A DNA stretch of 11,158 nucleotides from an uncultured Microbacteriaceae bacterium (lineage in GTDB: Bacteria > Actinomycetota > Actinomycetes > Actinomycetales > Microbacteriaceae): NCBI GenBank assembly GCA_946481135.1, contig CAMLMQ010000090.1:1-11158 (forward strand), read 5' to 3'. Under the pieces are notes generated by a model that worked only from the letters and a program-made list of their open reading frames with translations, had not been told where the DNA came from and did no database searches. The stretch's first letter is position 1, and each line of letters opens with the position of its first letter. Shown in pieces: positions 6,525 to 11,158 of the stretch. A program made the translations under genes and the position numbers.

Positions 6525-6827
6525 TCAGTCGTGGGGGCGGGCCTCGACGCCGAGCTTGTCGCACGCGGCGTCGTAGAGGACGACGATGTCGCGACGGATG
6601 TCGGCCCGCTCGCGCAGGGGGGCGGAGGGCCACGGGATGTGGAGCTCCCGGTGCTCCCCGTCGAGGGCGTACTGCCAGGTGCCGCCGTGCTCGTCGAGGT
6701 CGCGCATCGTCGCGTCGCGCACGTCGCGACCCGAGAAGGCGCGCACGATGAGCACGTTGTCCTCGATGTGGTCGTCGTTCATGTGGTGGAGCACCGCGGC
6801 CACGACCTCGGGCGAGAAGACTGCCAT
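6525..6827 (-). CDS. Stand-alone DUF2470 protein, putative heme-binding
   Basis: This 100-residue protein consists almost only of a DUF2470 domain. It opens with the family signature VLHHMNDDH (12-20), with H14, H15 and H20 as candidate ligands. A central strand pair with LDEHGGTWQYALDG follows, then the IPWP turn and a C-terminal helix DIRRDIVVLYDAACDKLG. DUF2470 domains occur in HugZ/HutZ-type heme utilisation proteins and in a cyanobacterial heme-binding regulator, so heme binding, trafficking or sensing is plausible. It lies upstream of DUF4383 (7 bases) and heme oxygenase on the same strand. The ATG is preceded closely by GTGAGGGC, so spacing to the Shine-Dalgarno sequence is short. The gap to the upstream NTF2-like gene is 44 bases, so either an internal promoter or read-through is possible. 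Domain identification is firm; function is inferred. Confidence 0.85.
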   Translation of the reverse strand: MAVFSPEVVAAVLHHMNDDHIEDNVLIVRAFSGRDVRDATMRDLDEHGGTWQYALDGEHRELHIPWPSAPLRERADIRRDIVVLYDAACDKLGVEARPHD

Positions 6828-6871
6828 GCCCTCACGTTAACCGACGGCCCGCCGGATGCGCGCACCGTGGT

Positions 6872-7237
6872 TCAGGGGGCGATGACGAGCTCGGCGATCA
6901 GGTCGCCGTCGACGCGCACGCGGTAGCGCAGGTCGGCGATCCCGCCGGGGAAGTCGCCCTCGAGGCGGGTGTGGATGACCCATCCGTCGTGATCGACTTC
7001 CTCCTGCCCTCGATATCGGGTGGTGTAGGTGTAGGCCGACGCCACGGTCGACAGCCACGTCCGGATCTGGTCCCGGCCGCGATACTCGACGCCCTCGTCG
7101 ACGACGCGCGCGTCGGTGGCGAAGAGGGTGGCGAGGCCCGACCGTGCGGCGCGATCGGGTGCGGCGTCGAGGTAGTGCGCGAGCACCGCGGGCAACCGCG
7201 CGGGGTCGAAGGGCGGGATGCGGTCAAGTGTGGTCAT
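6872..7237 (-). CDS. NTF2/SnoaL-fold protein
   Basis: The 121-residue product has the layout of the nuclear transport factor 2/SnoaL-like superfamily, a cone-shaped alpha+beta fold used by small enzymes and ligand-binding proteins. Residues 12-65 give the N-terminal helices with LATLFATDARVVDEGVEYRGRDQIRTWL, in which the DEG-x-x-YRGRDQI stretch is the classic SnoaL-like turn. The second half alternates strands, ending in RYRVRVDGDLIAELVI. Possible pocket residues include D43, D47 and H83, but the substrate is unknown. The ATG overlaps the stop of the upstream TRIC gene (ATGA) and has GGAG seven bases upstream inside that gene, so the two are translationally coupled. It is probably controlled by the palindrome at 8663-8674 with the hydrolase. 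Confidence 0.85.
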   Translation of the reverse strand: MTTLDRIPPFDPARLPAVLAHYLDAAPDRAARSGLATLFATDARVVDEGVEYRGRDQIRTWLSTVASAYTYTTRYRGQEEVDHDGWVIHTRLEGDFPGGIADLRYRVRVDGDLIAELVIAP

Positions 7238-7908
7238 GACGGTGCTCCGTGGTCGAGGGATGGCCCGCCGCGCGGGCGCGCGGCGGTCTGTTCGGGAAAG
7301 GTCCAGCCGGTGGCGACGGAGAGCAGGCGCAGCGTCGCCGTCACAGCGACGCACGCCGCGGCCGCGAGCGCGACGGGGACGTCGAAGGCCACGAGGAGCA
7401 CGAGGGCGGCGGCCCCTGCCCCTGCGGCGACGGCGTAGAGGGCGCCGACGTGCAGGAACGAGATGGGGCGAGCGAGGATCACGTCGCGCAGCATCCCTCC
7501 TCCGATCGCTCCGATCACGCCGACGACGACCGCACCGATCTCGCCGGCACCGAGCGAGAGCGCCTTCGACGCGCCGATCGCTCCGAACAGACCCATCACG
7601 ACGGCGTCGAGCACCGTGATCACCGGCTGCGCTCGGGCCGCGAAGCGATGCAGCAGCATCCCGACGAGTGCCCCCGCCGCCGCGACGGGCAGGTAGGCGT
7701 TCGCCCAGATGACGACGGGGGGCTGATCGAGCACGATGTCTCGCAGCAAGCTGCCGCCGAGGGCGACGGTGAGGCCGATCACGACGACTCCCAGCACGTC
7801 GAGGCGCCGATGGCGCTCCGAGGCGGCGAAGAGCGCGCCCTGGAGGCCGCCGAGTCCTGCGGCGACGAGTTCGGTTCCGAGGCCGATCTGGAAGGTCGTG
7901 ATGCTCAC
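7234..7908 (-). CDS. TRIC / UPF0126 family membrane protein (putative cation channel)
   Basis: The 224-residue polytopic protein belongs to the prokaryotic TRIC family, trimeric monovalent-cation channels with an internal two-fold repeat. Both repeats are visible: GGSLLRDIVLDQPP at 51-64 and GGGMLRDVILARP at 136-148, each with the GGxxRD kink motif that lines the pore. About seven hydrophobic helices can be drawn (roughly 7-28, 35-52, 71-88, 98-117, 123-139, 152-173, 178-200). The tail after 205 is polar. The GTG start is chosen because it is the first start that gives the family N-terminus (SITTFQIGLGTELV) and lies 14 bases after the hydrolase stop; no Shine-Dalgarno sequence is seen, fitting coupled translation. 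Its 3' end overlaps the NTF2-like start. Family call is strong; physiological ion and role are unknown. Confidence 0.9.
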   Translation of the reverse strand: MSITTFQIGLGTELVAAGLGGLQGALFAASERHRRLDVLGVVVIGLTVALGGSLLRDIVLDQPPVVIWANAYLPVAAAGALVGMLLHRFAARAQPVITVLDAVVMGLFGAIGASKALSLGAGEIGAVVVGVIGAIGGGMLRDVILARPISFLHVGALYAVAAGAGAAALVLLVAFDVPVALAAAACVAVTATLRLLSVATGWTFPEQTAARPRGGPSLDHGAPS

Positions 7909-7922
7909 CGGCGGATGTCGGG

Positions 7923-8627
7923 TCAGCGGCTGCCGGCATCGCGCGCGGCGGTCGCGATGACGTCGGCGACGACGCCGGCCTGGGTGAGGAACAGGGCGTG
8001 GCTCGCGGCGACGTTCGTCACGGTCGCGCCGATTCGCGCCGCCATGTGCTGCAGCATCGCCTGGTCGAAGGCCTTGTCGTCGGTCGCGATGACGGCCCAG
8101 CTCGGCTTGTCGCGCCAGGCCGCCCGGGTCAGTTCGGTGCCGAACGCCGACATGTTGATCGGCACCTGGGAGTCGCGCAGGAACGCCACGTCGGCGTCGC
8201 TCGCGTCGGCGGCGAAGCCCGCACGGAAGCTGTCGCGGGCGACGAAGCCGAAGCCGTCGTCGGTGACGTCGATCACGAACTCGGGCGTCGGCGCGAAGCC
8301 CTCGTACTGCTGGGACGTCGTCTCGCCGGCGTCGGGCGCGAGGGCGGAGACGTAGACGAGCCCGGCGACGTTCGGGTGATCGCCCGCCTCGGTGATGACG
8401 GTGCCACCCCACGAGTGGCCGACGAGGATGCTGGAGCCGTCGAGTCGGTCGAGGACGCGGGTCGTCGCGGCGACGTCGTCCTCGAGCGAGGTCAGCGGGT
8501 TCTGCACGATGCTCACGCGGTAGCCGCGCGCGGTGAGGTCGTCGAAGACGCCTCGCCAGCCGGAGCCGTCGGCGAAGGCTCCGTGGACGAGCACGACGTT
8601 CCGAACGCCGAGGTCGGTGGTGGTCAT
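7923..8627 (-). CDS. Alpha/beta hydrolase (esterase-like)
   Basis: This 234-residue cytosolic alpha/beta hydrolase probably acts on an ester or similar small substrate, not identified. The oxyanion segment is HGAF (15-18), the nucleophile elbow is GHSWGG (70-75) with S72, the acid is probably D183 or D184 in ATDDKAF, and the catalytic histidine is H210 in ASHALFLTQ. This resembles the group of hydrolases that includes plant methyl-salicylate-esterase-like proteins and many uncharacterised bacterial paralogues. The ATG at 8627 is chosen because AAGGAAAG lies at the correct distance; the frame stays open upstream but that part reads through the promoter. It is the first gene of a tight operon with TRIC and NTF2-like genes. 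The promoter contains the GCAATATATTGC palindrome shared with the GntR gene, suggesting substrate-induced expression. Confidence 0.93.
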   Translation of the reverse strand: MTTTDLGVRNVVLVHGAFADGSGWRGVFDDLTARGYRVSIVQNPLTSLEDDVAATTRVLDRLDGSSILVGHSWGGTVITEAGDHPNVAGLVYVSALAPDAGETTSQQYEGFAPTPEFVIDVTDDGFGFVARDSFRAGFAADASDADVAFLRDSQVPINMSAFGTELTRAAWRDKPSWAVIATDDKAFDQAMLQHMAARIGATVTNVAASHALFLTQAGVVADVIATAARDAGSR

Positions 8628-8662
8628 GAGGGCTTTCCTTTCGCTAGTGCAACATGTGATGT

Positions 8663-8674
8663 GCAATATATTGC
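8663..8674. promoter_or_regulatory. GntR-type operator, site 1 (hydrolase operon)
   Basis: GCAATATATTGC is a perfect 12-bp palindrome. It is identical to the site at 10441-10452 and, with flanks, 14 bases (CGCAATATATTGCA) are shared in the orientation of each downstream gene. It covers the proposed -10 box of the hydrolase promoter, so a bound protein would block RNA polymerase. Half-sites resembling TTGCAC recur just downstream (minus-strand TTGCACATCACATGTTGCAC). Confidence 0.75.
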
Positions 8675-8694
8675 GTAACGCAGCGAGCTCGCAA
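8665..8694 (-). promoter_or_regulatory. Promoter of the hydrolase-TRIC-NTF2 operon
   Basis: On the - strand TTGCGA (8694-8689, -35-like, 4 of 6 to TTGACA) is followed by 18 bases and TATATT (8670-8665, -10). The -10 lies inside the palindromic operator. Transcription would start near 8658, leaving a leader of about 30 bases with the ribosome binding site. Confidence 0.6.
8683..8692. repeat. Palindrome GCGAGCTCGC in the hydrolase promoter spacer
   Basis: A perfect 10-bp palindrome overlaps the -35-like hexamer (8689-8694) and lies 8 bases from operator site 1. It may be a second regulator site, but GC-rich palindromes of this size arise easily in such DNA. Confidence 0.3.
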
Positions 8695-8710
8695 GTATTC
8701 CCGGGCACGA

Positions 8711-8743
8711 GAAAGGCCCCGCATCCGAGTGGGATGCGGGGCC
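8711..8743 (-). terminator. Rho-independent terminator after the CsbD gene
   Basis: A perfect 12-bp stem pairs 8732-8743 with GGCCCCGCATCC (8715-8726) around a 5-base loop; on the - strand it is followed by TTTCTCGTG. It starts 14 bases after the CsbD stop and separates that gene from the hydrolase promoter. Confidence 0.88.
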
Positions 8744-8757
8744 CTCGGGGTCGCGGC

Positions 8758-8928
8758 TCAGCGGAACGCGTCCTTCACGTTCTCGCCGGCCTGCTTCATG
8801 TTCGCGGACGCCTGATCGGCGTGGCCTTCGGCTTCGAGCCGCTCGTTGTCGGTCGCCTTGCCGGCAGCCTCCTTGGCCTTGCCGCCGAGGTCCTGAGCGG
8901 TGTTGCGTGCCTTGTCGTCGAGTCCCAT
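8758..8928 (-). CDS. CsbD-family stress protein
   Basis: This 56-residue, highly charged, cysteine-free protein matches the CsbD family, small four-helix-bundle-like general stress proteins of unknown biochemical role. The sequence GLDDKARNTAQDLGGKAKE (2-20) with AAGKATDNERLEAEGHADQA (21-40) is the typical helical repeat of Lys/Ala/Glu heptads. The start at 8928 is fixed by AAGGAG six bases upstream; a longer in-frame start at 8979 would translate through this site and is rejected. A - strand GGGTAT (8960-8955) resembles the -10 of alternative stress sigma factors of the SigB/SigF type, but no GTTT-like -35 is seen. The gene is monocistronic with a strong terminator. Confidence 0.92.
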   Translation of the reverse strand: MGLDDKARNTAQDLGGKAKEAAGKATDNERLEAEGHADQASANMKQAGENVKDAFR

Positions 8929-9035
8929 CTCGATCTCCTTCCATTCGGTCGGTGATACCCCTCGAGGCTCTCCCGGCACTCGTATCGGCGGCAGGGGGTC
9001 GACATCCGCCGGTTCTCATGGCAGGCCCCCCCGCG

Positions 9036-9671
9036 TCACGCCTCGCCGTCGAAGAGCCCGCCGTCGAGCAGCCAGTTGTACCGCAGGCGGAGGGCGCGCT
9101 CGGTGCTGGCGACGAGCGTGGCGAGCAGCAGCCCGGTGTTGACCCAGGCCGGAAGCCGGATCGGGGAGACGAACGATCCGACGTTCTCGGCGACCCACGG
9201 GATCAGCGACACCTGTTCGACGATCTGCGGGATGCCGAGCGCGAGGGCGATCACGAGCACGAGCACCGAGACGGCGCCGATCACGCGGCTCGCCGTGGGG
9301 TGGGCGCGCCCGAACCGCGCGCGGCGCCCCTCGGCCGAGGCCGGATCGGGGGAGAGCTGACGCCGGGTGCCGTCGTCGCCGATGAAGTGGCACCGTCGCA
9401 GCCCGAAACCGCTCGCGCGCACCTCGATGCGACCGCCGGGCACGGAAAACTCGGCGGGTAGCTTCGAGCTCGCGACATGGGTGCCGTCGCGGTAGAGCCG
9501 GGCGCGCACCTCTCCGTCGTCGGAGTCACCGACCAGCCGGACATCGATCGACCAGCGATGCCGCTCGCCGGCGTCACCGAGGGTCAGGTGGAAGAGTGAG
9601 CGGGAGAGCGGCTGCCACCACCGGTAGCGGGGGAGTTCGTGACCGTCGCCGGGCTTGACCTTCTTCGCCAC
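9036..9671 (-). CDS. Uncharacterised membrane protein with a soluble N-terminal domain
   Basis: I recognise no named family. The 211-residue product has a basic N-terminus (MAKKVKPGDG), a beta-rich soluble domain (about 20-105) containing RWSIDVRLVGDSDDGEVRARLYRDG, the strand pair PGGRIEVRASGFGLRRCHFI, then two transmembrane segments (about 129-150 and 173-190) and a short tail ending LLDGGLFDGEA. The soluble part probably faces the cytosol. The GTG start at 9671 has no Shine-Dalgarno sequence but lies exactly six bases after TAGTCT, so a leaderless transcript is likely. It follows the gene at 10376-9714 after 42 bases, on the same strand. About 107 bases separate it from CsbD, with only a 6-bp inverted repeat (8986-8991 with 9006-9011). 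Confidence 0.8.
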   Translation of the reverse strand: MAKKVKPGDGHELPRYRWWQPLSRSLFHLTLGDAGERHRWSIDVRLVGDSDDGEVRARLYRDGTHVASSKLPAEFSVPGGRIEVRASGFGLRRCHFIGDDGTRRQLSPDPASAEGRRARFGRAHPTASRVIGAVSVLVLVIALALGIPQIVEQVSLIPWVAENVGSFVSPIRLPAWVNTGLLLATLVASTERALRLRYNWLLDGGLFDGEA

Positions 9672-9677
9672 CCACGC

Positions 9678-9683
9678 AGACTA
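9678..9683 (-). promoter_or_regulatory. -10 box of a probable leaderless promoter (gene at 9671)
   Basis: On the - strand TAGTCT is followed by six bases (gcgtgg) and GTG. This repeats the layout seen at 969 and 3939. It lies in the 42-base gap after the upstream gene, so the downstream gene can be transcribed on its own. Confidence 0.55.
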
Positions 9684-9713
9684 CCTGAGCGCTCGTCAGC
9701 TCCGCCGGGCGGG

Positions 9714-10376
9714 TCAGGGGCGCACGAGGAACGTGAGGGTCGTGCTCGCCGCGGCCAGGTCGACCGTCACGCGTGCCGACACGGTCGCGCCGATCGCTGA
9801 ACGGCCCGGCAGTTCGGCGGAGTAGACCTCCCCGTCGCGGATGCGCTGCGCCTCGGTGAGGTCGTCCTGCAGCGCGGCGAGATCGTCGTCGGTCCACCCG
9901 ACGTTTTCGGCGCGCGACTGCAGCAGCGCGATCATCTCGCGGAACGAGGGTGCCCCCCAGAGCCCGACCTCGACCTCGGTGATGCGTCCCTCGGACGTCG
10001 TCAGGTGCACCGCGTCCGCGAGTTCGAGTACGAACGCCCCGTCGGGGCCGAGCACACGCACCTGCACCGGGATCTCCGGGTCGATCGTGCGGTCGCCGTC
10101 GTCGGCGAGTCCGAGATCCCGCGCAGGAAGGGCGCCGTCTCCGACCCGCACGATCACGAGCCCGGTCGCGCTCAGGTAGTCGACCCCTGCACCGGTGAAG
10201 GTCGAGGTGCCGTCCGACGCGCGCTGGTCGGCGGACGGCGGTCGACCCGGGTCGACCCACCACGAGTTCTGCACCGCGACGAGGATGCCGGCGATCGCCG
10301 CCGCCGACACGACGAGCGCGAGCGGCGCGAGCCAGTGGCGCACGAAGCGCGACGAGGAGCGGCGGGAGGACGACAT
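9714..10376 (-). CDS. Membrane-anchored hypothetical protein
   Basis: No named family is recognised. The 220-residue product has a Ser/Arg-rich N-terminus (MSSSRRSSSRF), one transmembrane anchor (about 15-36), then a soluble domain of some 180 residues, probably extracytoplasmic, starting NSWWVDPGRPPSAD. It is acidic, beta-prone early (STFTGAGVDYLSATGLVIVRVG) and helical in the middle (REMIALLQSRAENVGWTDDDLAALQDDLTEAQR), ending in beta-rich VSARVTVDLAAASTTLTFLV. The ATG has GGAGAGG directly in front, closer than ideal. It is divergent from the GntR gene with 76 bp between starts, so the GntR operator at 10441-10452 could also affect it. The layout (one anchor plus a large outer domain) resembles the gene at 2939-3934, but no sequence likeness is evident. 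Confidence 0.82.
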   Translation of the reverse strand: MSSSRRSSSRFVRHWLAPLALVVSAAAIAGILVAVQNSWWVDPGRPPSADQRASDGTSTFTGAGVDYLSATGLVIVRVGDGALPARDLGLADDGDRTIDPEIPVQVRVLGPDGAFVLELADAVHLTTSEGRITEVEVGLWGAPSFREMIALLQSRAENVGWTDDDLAALQDDLTEAQRIRDGEVYSAELPGRSAIGATVSARVTVDLAAASTTLTFLVRP

Positions 10377-10440
10377 CCTCTCCAGTCTGCGTGCTGCCGA
10401 GCCGCCGCCGCGACGATTTGCGATTCACACAGCCGACTGC

Positions 10441-10452
10441 GCAATATATTGC
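10441..10452. promoter_or_regulatory. GntR-type operator, site 2 (GntR promoter)
   Basis: The perfect palindrome GCAATATATTGC ends on the base just before the ATG of the GntR gene. It equals the site at 8663-8674. A -35-like TTGCGA (10418-10423), as in the hydrolase promoter, and a TTCACA (10424-10429) lie upstream. Binding here would cover both the promoter and the start codon, the arrangement expected for autoregulation. It also lies 64 bases from the divergent start at 10376. Confidence 0.75.
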
Positions 10453-11115
10453 ATGCCGATCCCTTCCGAGTCGCCCGGTGTCGACCGCTCCCTCCTGCGG
10501 GACGACGTCTTCCGCCGTCTGCGCGACGCGATCGTCGACGGCACGTTCCTCCCCGGCGAGCAGCTCAAGGACGGAGAACTCGCCGAGTGGCTCGGGGTGA
10601 GCCGCACACCCGTGCGCGAGGCGCTCCTGCGGCTCGGCACGAGTGGGCTCGTCGTCGCCCTCCCCGGCAAGTCGACGACCGTGAGCACGATCGACGAGAA
10701 GGCGGTGCGCAACGCGCGTGACGTGATCGGGGCGATGCACGCGCTCGCCGTCAACCAGGTCGCCGGACGACTCGGCGGCGACGACCTCGCCCGGATGCGG
10801 GACGCGAACCGCGCCTTCGAGCGGGCGATCGCCGCGGGTGACGTCGCCGGGGCGCTGGAAGCCGACGAAGCACTCCACCGCGTTCCGGTCGATCGTCTCG
10901 GCAACGCGGCGCTCGAATCGGTGCTCGACCACTTCGGCCCACTCGTGCGCCGCGCCGAGCGCCTGCGCTTCGCCGCGGACGGCGCGCCGGCGGTCGAGCG
11001 GCACGAGCGGCTGATCGACGCGATCGCCTCCGGGGACATCGACCTCGCCGAAGACCTCGCGTTCGAGATGTGGCACAGCCTGCCGCCGGGCCCCGAGTCA
11101 CACGAGAGCGGATGA
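10453..11115 (+). CDS. GntR-family transcriptional regulator, FCD subfamily
   Basis: This is a ligand-responsive DNA-binding repressor or activator of 220 residues. The winged helix (about 12-76) holds the recognition region ELAEWLGVSRTPVREALLRL (42-61), typical of FadR-like GntR proteins. The C-terminal all-helical FCD domain (about 82-210) keeps a possible metal site: D138 and H142 in DEALH, H184 in ERHERL, and H208 in the last helix. Such domains bind small organic acids, often through the metal. The ATG at 10453 follows the palindrome directly with no Shine-Dalgarno sequence, so the message may be leaderless; the frame continues open upstream but that part covers the promoter. The same palindrome precedes the hydrolase operon, its probable target. 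The stop codon lies within the convergent tRNA-Gly gene. Effector unknown. Confidence 0.92.
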   Translation: MPIPSESPGVDRSLLRDDVFRRLRDAIVDGTFLPGEQLKDGELAEWLGVSRTPVREALLRLGTSGLVVALPGKSTTVSTIDEKAVRNARDVIGAMHALAVNQVAGRLGGDDLARMRDANRAFERAIAAGDVAGALEADEALHRVPVDRLGNAALESVLDHFGPLVRRAERLRFAADGAPAVERHERLIDAIASGDIDLAEDLAFEMWHSLPPGPESHESG

Positions 11116-11158
11116 CGGGAATCGAACCCGCGCTATCAGCTTGGGAAGCTGAAGTTCT
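11107..11158 (-). tRNA. tRNA-Gly (anticodon CCC), 3' part
   Basis: The - strand shows the end of the D arm, the anticodon stem TCAGC/GCTGA around the loop TTCCCAA (anticodon CCC, reading GGG), a variable region, the T arm GCGGG-TTCGATT-CCCGT, and the 3' acceptor strand CATCCGC with discriminator T at 11107. CCA is not encoded. The 5' acceptor and most of the D arm lie beyond the window. The acceptor stem overlaps the last 9 bases of the convergent GntR gene. Confidence 0.92.

Noticed and set aside
8628..8708. Longer hydrolase start at 8708
   Set aside because: It covers the promoter and operator; the ATG at 8627 has a good Shine-Dalgarno sequence and begins the alpha/beta hydrolase fold.
10195..10452. 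Upstream extension of the GntR reading frame
   Set aside because: It would read through the divergent gene and the palindromic promoter, and its residues do not fit the N-terminus of GntR proteins.
11107..11158. Attachment site of a mobile element at the tRNA-Gly end
   Set aside because: No integrase gene and no second copy of the tRNA 3' sequence is present in the window; a partial likeness (ggaatcgacc near 5395) is too short.
1..11158. CRISPR array, insertion sequence or toxin-antitoxin pair
   Set aside because: I found no regularly spaced repeats, transposase motifs, terminal inverted repeats or small paired genes of those types.

Overview
The window is one GC-rich, densely packed bacterial chromosome segment. 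Zinc-independent L33/S14 proteins beside a short HU gene, a CopD-CtaG fusion, actinobacterial-style leaderless GTG starts and a DtxR-type iron box suggest an actinobacterium, most likely a member of the Microbacteriaceae. This assignment is inferred from gene content and cannot be proved from the sequence alone. I see no insertion sequence, phage gene or CRISPR array.

Left part (1-2942, + strand): the end of rpmG (L33), then rpsN (S14), closed by a long perfect terminator stem. The HU gene follows with its own leader and terminator, then a large membrane protein fusing a CopD-like copper domain to a CtaG-like cytochrome oxidase assembly domain. That gene meets a convergent membrane-anchored hypothetical gene (3934-2939), and their stop codons share one CTAG. 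The hypothetical gene is divergent from a compact PIF1-like helicase (3951-5246), with only 16 bp between the start codons.

Middle part (5247-8700, - strand): reading from 8627 leftward there are an alpha/beta hydrolase, a TRIC/UPF0126 channel-like membrane protein, an NTF2/SnoaL-fold protein, a stand-alone DUF2470 protein, a DUF4383 membrane protein and a heme oxygenase. Close spacing or overlap suggests one or two operons. The last three look like a heme-handling module, and heme oxygenase has a good DtxR/IdeR-type iron box directly upstream of its ribosome binding site.

Right part (8700-11158): CsbD stress protein with a terminator, two uncharacterised membrane proteins (all - strand), then a divergent GntR/FCD regulator on the + strand. 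Its stop codon lies inside the acceptor stem of a convergent tRNA-Gly(CCC) that runs off the window.

The strongest regulatory observation is that the AT-rich palindrome GCAATATATTGC, striking in this GC-rich DNA, occurs exactly twice. One copy abuts the GntR start codon and the other covers the likely -10 box of the hydrolase-TRIC-NTF2 operon. This points to an autoregulated GntR regulon. A second theme is three genes with the same layout: a TAGNNT -10 box, exactly six bases, then GTG, with no Shine-Dalgarno sequence. These look like leaderless transcripts.
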